Positions 14,601-26,600 of a DNA stretch of 64,000 nt are shown one piece after another. Each line of letters starts with the position of its first letter. The stretch's first letter is position 1. The notes under the pieces were generated by a model. The model had not been told where the DNA came from. It did no database searches and saw only the letters and a program-made list of their open reading frames with translations. The stretch comes from Branchiostoma floridae (taxonomy: Eukaryota > Chordata > Leptocardii > Amphioxiformes > Branchiostomatidae): NCBI RefSeq assembly GCF_000003815.2, contig NC_049988.1, positions 4,225,738-4,289,737 on the forward strand, read 5' to 3'. The position numbers and the translations under genes are program-made.

Positions 14601-17600
14601 GGCCGTTGCCGCGTTGGACAGGTGGCCGCTAAGCCTATTTCTTAATCATTACGAATCCAAGGGACCGACAAAAAGTGGCCACTATGGCCAGGTAGCCGGT
14701 ATGCAAAGGTGGCTGCTAATACAGGTTTGACTGTACTGTATGTATTTCTATGGAATAATGGGAAATTATGAAATCTTGAAAGCTGACCTGTTGGAACATC
14801 GGCACAGTCACTGTTGGTTTTCCAGGAGTTGACGAACGTGGCTGTGTTCACCACCGTGTCATCATTGGGCGTCTCAAAGTCATCTTGTTGGTTGTAGTTG
14901 TAGGTGCCACACAGACCGTACACCTGAAGTCAATGTGATGTTCAATCAGTTTCAAACAAAATACTAGGTATTTTGGTTCAAGATGTACATGTAGTAATTA
15001 CAGACATTCAATTGTTTTGCAAATATCGCCTAAAGATTTCCTTGTGACATTACGTTTGTCCAGAACAGTCCCGGTTAGATGTTACATTTGATAAACATTT
15101 CATTCAAGACTGAATATTCAGGAAATTCTAATATATCCAAAAACAAATTGAACACATGGACCTAATGTATTTCCCCAGAAAAACATCCTATATTTGTTAT
15201 TAGTTTGCATCATAAACAAACTATTACCAGGTCCCGTATACACAAAATTCAAATAGAACAAGTTCAGCATTTTCAGCACCAAGGACAGGGCTTGTAAGAC
15301 TTTGTAAACTTTTTGCTTTCTCTATCTTTGCACAATGTACATGTTTAATGTTTGTGAAAATGTCTAGGAAAATATCAAGTAAATCAGCTAATTCCAGCTG
15401 CAAAGTCTCAGTGAGTAGATTAATGGCTTCAATCTCTGTCCGATTCATACCAAAAACTTTACATACGGCACAAACAGAACCGCCTCCTCTGCTTAGCATT
15501 CAGTACTTATGGAAAAAGTCAAACCTATGAAAGCCCCAAACAGTGCTACCAGTGGACTAGGCCTCTGCACAAGGGCTATGAAAACAGATGGAGGATGCCC
15601 TATACACCATATGGGGTGTAAAAGATTTCAACTGTAACTTTTCAAGTCAGATACACCATATGGGGTGTGAAAGATTTCAACTGTAAGTTTTTGATTCAAT
15701 TACTGTGTTGTAGACAAAGTTAAAACCAGCTCACCTCCCCGGCATGTTGAGGCAAGAGTTTGACATAGATCCTGTAGCCTCCGTCCCAGACAATCTCCAG
15801 CCCGATGTTGGTCTCAAACTTGGACAGAATGGACGACAGACGGCGTACAGATACCCCATCGCCATGGTACGGAAGGCTGATGTCGGTGTCATTGTAGTTG
15901 ATCCTGTCCAGGTTCTTCATCCTGTATTTGGATTGGAGATAAGAAAAATCATAAAATGAGGGTGGTAATAGAGAGAAAGTAAAGTGCTAAAAATTGCCAG
16001 CAAATGCAGAATATCTCCCCATTTTCATCACAAGCACTTTTAAAAATGCTGGCATCTGTGCTTTTAATGTATGTGGAATACCTGTAAAATGATAACTGTG
16101 TCAAAGCTATCCAAGATACATTTTTGTTTGTGTTGATAGCTAATAAGTCTGAATAGCTTTGTGAAGATAATTGCAGTTTTCTTATGGTAGGGTGTTTGGC
16201 CAGATTCTAGAGGTCCTGGGTTTGAATCCTATGTCTGTTGAAGCTGTGCCCTTGGAAAAGGCACTTAACACGGCTTTCCTCACTTTACTCATTGTGAAAA
16301 TGAGTTTGTTTGTTTGTTTTTTGTTTGTACAATGTATTCTTTGTCACAAGCTTACACAAAAGCTGCAAAGACATTTTGGCAACATGGTATTAAATTTTCC
16401 CAGTACTCATTAAGAAGTCTTAAGACAGTATGATATCTTTATACACTGTACCTGTAGATGGCCCCGTCTCCAATCTGCACAGACAGACTGTGAGCGCACA
16501 CACCCTCGTCTTCTAGTGCACAGTTGGAGTTCTCCACCCACACGATAAACGGCGTGGCCGTCCCGGGACGTTTCTGAGCCAGGACGTACTCGCAGTTTGC
16601 GGTGAACTGGAACTGGCGGCCGTCAAACGTCGTGTAGTGGGACTCACCAATGACGGAGCACGTGGATGGGCAGATGTTGGTGGTACAGGTCCATTTACCA
16701 CGCTCACATTTGCTGTGATGTAGGGAAGATATTTGTGATGATGATTAGGCCTACGAAAAAAATGCTGTATTTCTGTTACGGTCCTCAAAAAATATGGTCG
16801 GTGATTAGGAATTCTCTATGACTTGTATCTTTATCATCATGATATCTCTCTTTATTACAGCCGAAGTGATTCAACAAACACAGTTAAGCAATGTAAAACT
16901 GAAATGCATCAGGCACTAATATATAGTGATTATACAGATAGGCATTGTACAAGTACAAGTACCAGAGGACTAGCCCCTTGCTGTACTGCTTTTATGGCTG
17001 CGTGGCCAAAGGGTTAGAAAAAGGAGATGTGTACTACATACTGCCCTTATACAGCAATTGGTGTTGAGTGGATGTTTCATAATGGTGGTCAGAAATGTTG
17101 ATTTTAGACTTTTATCAAGTTTTAATTTTGGTTTCGTGAATGACAAATTCCAATAGGATAGCCAAACAAAACTACCTTGTTTTTGAATTGTCAAAATGTT
17201 TGCGGGATATTCAAAAGCAATGTTGTTTTAACAGCTTTACCGAGGGCTGTAGCAGCTTTTGGGCTCGTTGTTACAGTATTGCTTGTCTGTCAAAAGATGC
17301 AACATATTTTCATCTCTTACCAGTCATTGCAGCCATTCTGTGTGACGGCCCCCGGTGGGTACTGCTGTCCTCTCAGCATACAGGGGCACTGTTCACGGGG
17401 AACACAGCTATCACCGTCCCACAGGGTTCCTGATGGCGGAAAACAAAAATATCAGTGCAAAGAAAGAATAAGGAAAGTATCAGCGGTTCAAAATTGGCTG
17501 CTGTACTCAAATATTAGGAGGTAATTGACTCATTTGCATTAATTTTGTCTCGGGCCAATCAGAGCTTTCCATTGGTGTTTCTCCCATTAAACTCTGAGTC

Positions 17601-20600
17601 CGGCCAAAGCTTGGTGTTGTGTCTGATTGATGCTATCTTGACTCAATCTTACTTTTGTTTCCATTGGAATATCTAAAGTTTGTCTTTACCTCCCTCCAAT
17701 ATTGATTAATAGTTTGGATATAAAAACCAGCTGTTCAACAAGATCTCCTCAGTGTCAATGCAAAAGATAGTGGATGCTATTTGAAACGTCTGACAGCTTT
17801 TGAAATCATATCCAGTTGCTTCAGTAGCTGTTATTTGGCATATCTTATTACTTGGATGTCTAACATTCATCAATGTATAGTCAGGGCTCGAAATTCATTT
17901 TTGGGATTAGGTGCACTGGTGCACCCAACCTAGAAATTTGGGTGCACCAAATATTTTTTGGGTGCACCACATAAATTGAGTAGAATATCATAATAACCTA
18001 ATTGCAAACCTACCTTGGAGCATTGAAAATATTGATGAACAAAAATTCCAACTTCAAATTCTTAAACAAGTACTACAAAAAATGTATGACAGACATTGTA
18101 TTATCTTTATAACAGATGGATGTCAAGAGTATGGTGTTCATTACATGACATCTTTACATACATACATAAGCCTATGAAAATATCTGGATGCACCTGTGCA
18201 CCCATGGAAAAGAATTAGGTGCACAGCTCCACTTTTGGGTGCACATGGGTGCACAAAACCCCATTATTTCGAGCCCTGATAGTACTCACCCTTAGGACAG
18301 TGGCATCCATCTACACAGGCCTCGGTACACTCAAGGTCAAAGTCAGCGTTCTCACATGTCTTTGGGCAGGATGTTCCACACTCTGTGTACACCTGGCCAT
18401 TGCTGCAGGTCTTAGCTGTGGGATGGGACAATGAGGAGTTCAAAACATAATTCTAATTGTCCCTAATAGACACTGCCTTATACAGAAAATTGCTTTAAGA
18501 AGTAGCTCCAATCAGAATTTCCCTAATGAAGAAAGCTAGCAGGATGACTCCCAAACCATTGTCAGGTCAGAAAGAAAATAGGCTTGTTAATTCATCCATA
18601 AAGTTTGTGGTTACATGCCAAACTGTAGGAGTGGCTGTCCACCTGTGGTTTATACATTGTACATAATAGTGCTAGTTGAAAATAATTTAACATTTTTTAA
18701 ATTTCATAATGTAATGCTAATATTTGAAGGGATGACAAGTTGAACAAACTTGTTTCAGAACCTCTTAATTAGTATCTTTCTTCAAAAAAAAAGGGAATAA
18801 AAAACTCTTAAACTTTCCCAACTTTACCTTAACTTCCAAGCAACTTAAGTCTGATATTTTGACAACTTTCCACCTTAAAATTCAACAACGTTACAAAATT
18901 TAAACTTTGGATAGTATCCACACAGACTGGCATTTCTGTCGAAAACCTTAATGCCAGCAAAAAAAATGTAGAAGATGTAGAAGTCAATAATTATAGTATT
19001 TATGAGAAAAATGCCAAGACTTACGACACAGATTTTCGTTCCTCCACTGTAGTTCCACCCCCTTCTGAGCACACATGCGGGAGTACTGAGTCAGGGCATC
19101 GCAGCTGCAGTCGTTAATACTCCCCAACCGACACTCGCACACGTCCACCACACAACTGTCATAAAACTCCTTCGGCCCCACGGTGCCGTGGCACGCGGAG
19201 AAGGCCTCGGAGTACAGGATCTTGCAGCGGTTTTCGATGGCGGTGATTTCGTCCGCCGCGAGGTGCGCGCAGGGGTGGGGAGGGTTGATCGGGGCGGGGG
19301 TGCACTTGCGGCCATCATTCACGTGCATGTTGTTCCCAAACTCTGTGGCACTGTCAAATGACTTTCAAAAGAGATAGTAATGAAAATCAATATTCAAATC
19401 AAAATAGTTTGTCATATTGTCGACTTAGTATGTCAAATTTGTACTGATGCAACCACTTATTCCTCAAATTTTTAGGCATTGAAATGTGATGACATGATAC
19501 ATTATATGAATCAAATTCCTACATATGATGTCAAGAAAATATCAAAACTCAATGTAACCTTCACAGTACAGGGCAATGTTTAAGCTTTCATAATAAAACA
19601 CATTTTGAGTTGTCAATTTCATTGTCAAAATGATTCATGTGGTTAAACTTTGTGTCAATCACTTTAAGTTTGAAGTTTGTTTTCAAATCTTATGTTACTG
19701 TTATTGTTCCTTCAACAACAATTACTGCATAATTTATGACATCGAAGTGATGGCCAGAAATATGAGAAATATAATTCTCCAGCAAAAGACCACTGGAGGC
19801 AGTGTCAGAACTGCATACCTTTCCTGAGATGCTGTGGAAGTCGTTGCTGTGATCCCCATCGAAGTTCCCGCACAGACCGCACATGCTGCCCCGCTGACTG
19901 CTGGGTATTACCACGGTAATGGACTCATCTCCGTCATACAGCACCTTCACTCCTATAGAAAACAAACAAACAAACATATCAAACAATGCTTACAACAAAG
20001 AAACAAAAATTAGCCACCACATGGTACTATCATAGCAATGTTGCAAACAAACAAACAAAAAGTACACGGTTACTGTACAAGCCAGTCGTGGAACAAACTT
20101 GGATCCGGGCCAGCAGGAACAAACTTCCACACACACCAAGACAAACAAACAAACCAAGAACAATGCCTAACCTTTCACAGATTATAACAAGCATATCATG
20201 TATTAAAGTCATTACATGATTGTATTATAGTAAGCTATAATTTCACAAAGTACTGTAATTCACTTTGTCTTCACGGTACCAAATTTTCACGGTCTGAGAA
20301 AATTTAACTTGTTCTCGGAACTTAATGTTCACTGTCGTGACAAGTGCGCATTAATTTGATTAAAAAAGGCTGTGATTTATTTGTTATCAGTAATGATAAG
20401 TTCACGTTATAGTCTTCACAGTGAAAACCGTGAACATAACAGTACATTGAAAAAATCAGGAATTACAGTAACAATGACGATGATCCCTTCTTGAGTCATT
20501 CTTTGTCTTAAAAAGACCTCTAAAACAAAATTGGCCCCTGTAATACCCCCCAAAAAATGCTAGGGGGCCAGAACCTACAAATCTAACCCTCCTGTCCAAG

Positions 20601-23600
20601 AGGAATGTCTAGAACTTGGGATATCAATACCGTAAGTTCTGCTGCAATGCCATAACATGCCGCTAGGGGGCCTATTATCCAAGCATCTGCGCCTGTCTTA
20701 TAATGACATATGATAGCAAAACAATCCATCTAATGCATTCTCACAGTTATTTTATGGACACACATCTCTGTTTCTTTTAAACAGCAGTCATTAATACAAT
20801 GTAACGCTGGTTCACCTTTATCCGTGGGGTAACCTATATTCGTTGTTTTTAAAAACAAGATGTATTTAGGGATGTCAAGTCAACAGTGGTTTCAAACTGC
20901 AATGTTTTGAAAATATCACAATTTTAATGCAACTGTCCTTCGACATAATATCCCTGAATACCCTGTTTTAAAAAACAACGGATATAGGTTGACCACCGAA
21001 TAAAGGTGAACAGTAACTGTAAAACAATACCCCCATTTTGCAGATGCAATAAAACAAAACTTACCATCCAGGAAGTTGAGGATGGTGTAAGCTCCGATCC
21101 TCTCGGCAGTGATGGCGGCGTTGATGATGGCGGGTAGCGCCTGTTCCTGGTCCTGGTAGTACGTGTGGTGTCCGGGGGTGATCGTGATCTCCGCTGGACC
21201 CGAGATGATCCGCACGGCGATGTCACAGTCAGATTCATCCGCATTGCACTCAAACTTGTTCAGGATCTGGGGTTAAAGGTCATGATGCAAGAAATGTGAG
21301 CTCGATGGAATTAGTGAGTACTGTAAATGCAGAAATGTTCGCGGTGGATTAATGTTCGCGGTTTTCGCAGTGACCACTTTACCGCGAAATTAAAACCACC
21401 GCGAACATTTTTCTATTATGGTATTAGACTGCAGTCTATGGTGTTACCGCGAACTTAAATCCACCGCAAAAAGTCCCTTTTCCCGCTAACGCGAAATTAA
21501 ATCCCCGCGAACTTGAATGCATTTACAGTATGCAACAAATAACTGTTACAGTAAAGTCAAATATAAAGGCAATGTAACAGAATCTGATACAAAATTTATG
21601 ATGATGTATGGTAATACACAAAAACTCAACTTTGAACTCTTTATCTTCAGTGAATGTTGAATATTACATTTCATTTATATAAAATTAATTACCCGGATTA
21701 TTTAAAAATCTTAATTTATCCATGACTAAATATTCAACTTGAATTATGTCATCTTAGTTTGTCAAGTTTGTCAATATATAACATCTATAATACTTTAAAT
21801 GGTATTAGACAATTTTTATAAAAATACAGACATGTGAAGGACAGATTAATATGCATGTAGGATTGAAGGGGTAATGGGTGACGTTTTACCGATCTATTAA
21901 TTTTTCTATGTTTTCCTGTCTTTTTTCCTGTATCAACTTTCTGCCACAAAAAAACGAAACATTCTTGTTATCTAATATCCTCCTAGCAAAAACTGTTTTC
22001 ACAAATCTTGCCTTCTCTACAGCCTTTCTTGTCCTAAATGATTATTTCATACCTGGATATAGAACAGGCCTCCACACTCGTAAGCCAGGTTGTAGGAGCA
22101 GTTCCCATGAAAGTAGAAGTGGTGTCCGTCAAACGTGCGGTAGTGGGTGTCACCCCAAAACGAACACGTCCCCTCCTGTAGGGTGGACCCCAGGGAGCCC
22201 AGGAGGGGGGTGGGGGTGGTGGATACAGCGCTGATCAGACCTATGTACCCAGGGGAGAGTATTAGGGTTTTACTTCAGGTAGGAACAAAAAAGAAAGCAT
22301 CATGTGACATTTGGCCACTTAACTGCTTTACCCTTTTTTAGGATGAAGGAGGAGGAGGGTACAAAAAAGGAAACATAGAACTCATAGAATCCAAATTAAC
22401 TGAAGAAATAAAGCAATGATAGTAAAAAAAGTTTGTAACTAAACATATCAATGCAGATTCTAATTGAATTAAAAAGAAGAATCAAAGAAGAATTTCAAGA
22501 AACCATGAAAGAAAGATTTAATGGAAATAGAAATTTTAAGAATGCACAAGAATGAAAGTAGAAAAAAGAAGAGATCATAAACACAGAAAGAAAAGCAAGA
22601 AAGAATCAAAGACATTTAATTTAACAAAACAACGAAAATGAATGAACGAACAAACAGATTAACAAACAAACGAATGAACCAATAAAACAATAAAAGAAAG
22701 CCATTCGGACTCACTGATCTCACATGTGTCTCCATCATACTCCTCCGGACACAGACACTTGTTAGGAGCGACACACTGTCCTCCGTTCTCACAGGGGGAA
22801 GCACAGATGGCTGTAGAGTGGCAAAAATTAGTTTAAGCTGTTTTCTAATTGAATCCTGAAAAGTAGCTTTCCTTTACATCATTGAGTTCAAAACTAGGCT
22901 GTCAATGGTTTGACCTATATCAGGGTTCGAAATACGCATACTTAACTTGCAATTTGCACAAAATTTTTGAGATTTGTATGTAAAATTATTCTGAACTTGC
23001 AATCAAATACTGAGGAATTTCATGTTTTTGCCAGTAACTTTCTCCAGTAGCTTTACTAGATTTTACAAAATTCCCTGATTCAAGCTAGCGATAATCGTCG
23101 CCATCGCCACCTAGTTGTATTTTGCATGTAAATTTTTCAAATTGCACGTAAAATTTTTGTCCACTTGCAATTTTCCACTTGCAAAAAAAAAAGTATTTCG
23201 ATCCCTGTATATGTTTACAGGTACTTGATGAAAGATACTGCCTGGAAACACAGAGCAACTTGGAGATACATAAACATATATCAACTGAAGTATTATTGTG
23301 ATTTCCCTTTCCAATGAAAGAGAATTTTTAAAAAGCCCCATCTGGCTGAGTGACTGAGTACTGCAGCAAGCAGGTTGGCCTTTCCATTTCTGATAGAAAG
23401 AGTTGAAAATTTGATCATGGGCTACTCATCTACAGCCTTATACCCCCCTCACATTAGGCGCGATTCAATCGGACGATAAGTCTGCGAGCTCTGATTTACG
23501 AGGAGGCATGACCCTGATGCCGACGAAGAAATGGCAGCGTTCCCGCCTTCCCATCAGGGTCATGCCTCCTCGTAATTTAAAGCTCGCAGACTCATCGTCC

Positions 23601-26600
23601 GATCGAATCGCGCCTAATGTGAGGGGGGTATTATGACATTCATCTTACTATTTATAACAATGAATACATCAAAAAAATTCAAAGAGACCAAGGACTAACA
23701 AATTGGCAGATGTAACTAGACAAAAACAACAACAACAATAAAAGCCAAACTGTTTAGTTTACAGACCATTTTCACAGTTGGCTCCCTCGTACCCCTCGAG
23801 ACACTTGCACAGGTTCTGTCCGATACACCGGCCTCCATGGAGACACTCTCCACTGCAGTCAAAGTCAGCTGGAGAAACAGATAATTTGTTCCACAAATCA
23901 AAAATGCATCTTTGGTGAATACTATGAGATCATGCCTTATTATCTTTTGTATACTCAAGATCATATAATATATATGTTCATGATCATATTCATCAACCGT
24001 AACTAAATCATAATCATAGATTTAAGATGAGTAAGGGACTTTCAGTAGCAAATGTTCAGTAAAGCAGGCTCCACCCCTGATGTGTTGCCAAAAACTTACT
24101 TATTGATAACAGTCCCGAGGGCTAATTGCTGTTAAAATGAAATGGGACAGATAAAAAATGTGTTTATATATAGATGAAATAAACTTATTCAGTACAATTA
24201 ATAATATACAATAAAAAATATGAGCATTTATGAAAGCTTCTTGGTACGATAAACTTAACTTGCTGAGGTATCTTGAACTCAATCCTTGGTCACCAAAAGC
24301 AGACAGGAAATCTTACTCTTTAAGAATTCAATATCTTACCTCCTTGCTCAGGAGTTCAACTCCTAATGCTCTGATCAACAACACATCTGATTCTTTCACT
24401 TTCTACAATAACCTCTGACCTCAGGCTAGTCCAATTAATCTGGAGGGGTGACCACATATCAACTGAATGATACTTACCAGTGGAACAGTCCGGACTGGAC
24501 CATCCCAGGGGACACGAGCATGTGTCAGGAGCTACGCAGTCTCCTCCGTTCTTACAGGGGGCGCTGCACACAGCTGGGGGAAAACCGTTTCATTTCAATA
24601 TTCCACACACAAGCTGATGCAACCATACTGAATTTCCTAATCTCCAAGCAGATGTTGAGTGGAAAATTACGATATTTGGTGACTGACTGAGCTGATCTAA
24701 AAGTTGTGTCTGCTGCTCACTTTTTGATTAACGTTAGGTGTCATTTTAGGAATTTTTTGTGGGGCTGTCTTTTTGTCCAACAGCTAACCTTTTGGACAAA
24801 AACAAACCTTGACAAAATAGAACAAAAACACCTATCAATTAAGGCCCCCAAAAAAACTAGCTGGATCCAAATTTCTGCCTGAAAAAATATTCTCTGACCA
24901 GCTAATAAAAGATATCACCTTTACTCAAAAGCAGTGCCATACATGTGTACAATGTAAGTTCCAAGAGCTTTTGTTTCATATTGTTGCAGTCAGGTGTCTG
25001 TAAATTCCTCACCTGTCTGACAGCTGTTGCCACTCCACCCTGCAGGACAGGTGCACACGTTCGGCTTCTCACACGTGCCACCATTCAGACAGGCAGAACT
25101 GCACACCGCTGAAAGATAAGGGTTTATGTGTTGTAAATTGAACCAATAATTGATTTGTTACCCCTCTAATGGTAGGGTACTTGGTAGACAATTTTGACTG
25201 ATGACACGTCTCTGTCTGCCTTCTGATGTCCTTTTTCTTTTCTTTTTTCTCACTCGCTATTTTTTCATTCATTCATTCATTCATTCATTCATCTATTCAT
25301 TTGCACATTCTTTGAGTCATTTTTTCTTTTGCTCCTTCTGTTTTCTTTTTAACTTGTACAAAATTATTGTTAAATAAAGCGCAAACGAATTATCAGTGTG
25401 CTCCAACTGTACAAAAACGAAGTCTGTGTTATTTGTTATCGTTTCTTTTATTTTCTCTTACTTACTTTTATGCATTTGACTAATCAATGCGCGTTTTTAA
25501 AACCAGAATCTTATTCCTTCATTCTTTTCTCTTAAAAGTTTCCATTAAAAGCGGCTTGCAAAAGAATATATCAAATTTGTCAGAATGAAGCTATAAAAGA
25601 AAGTAACGAAACCAGCGCAAATACAGTACACAAGAGAAGTAAAACTCACGTGTATCGCAGGTGTCTCCTGTATACCCGGTCCCCGTACAGTCACACGTGT
25701 TCGGTCCAACACACGAACCACCGTTACCACACCCCTGGCTGCAGATGGCTGGGGGAGAAATTGTGCGGTATTAATCTGAACAACAGGTAACGGCATAACA
25801 GAATCCGTAACGTAATAAAGACCTTTCTATGCGGTCGAATTCACAGCGTAAGTTGCGGACTTCGTAAATATTAACTTAAATCTAAGAACGTATTAGAGTA
25901 CGAAATGCAACCAAATCTGTTCATGGACCAAAACTCTGTTTGACAAACCGGATAACCAGTTATGTTTCACGTTAACGTTAGGGATGGAATTGCATTTTAC
26001 TGCTCCATGTGAATGGTAAAAAGTTGTGAATGTTGTTTCTCAATATCCGCTTGGGGGCTGAAGAAAATACTTAATAACTAGAATACTTAGAATACTTAGC
26101 TACAACTCAACAGTGAATCAAAAGCAACGCATACCCTCTTTACGCAAGAGTTTCGTCTCCGGCTAGAGTTTGACGTGTTTTTATGCGTTTTCTATTTTCT
26201 CTCGTCTGACAGGCAAACATGAAGAAAACGAGATAATATAGAAATCCCGACAGAAGGCCTAAATACGCTTCAAAAACCAAGCGGAGACGAACCTCTGTTT
26301 CGATGGTACAAACCCTTCACTTATCTTGGTTTTCATAGTAACTTATGCCTGGTAATGTCGCCACTCAAGCATGTTTGAAATACACGGTAAGGGACAAAAT
26401 TCTGTTAAGCCCAAAGAAATTAACGAATGCCTATTGTGTGCGGAAAATGTCCGAAGCGCCAAAGCCTGATCGATGAGTTTCTCACCTATTTCACAGGTAT
26501 CTCCCGTGTAGCCGTCGCAGCAGACAGTGATGGTGTCCGGTTCGGTGATGGTCACCAACTGGACAACCGTTTCAACGGTGGACCTGGAAACAAATCAGTC

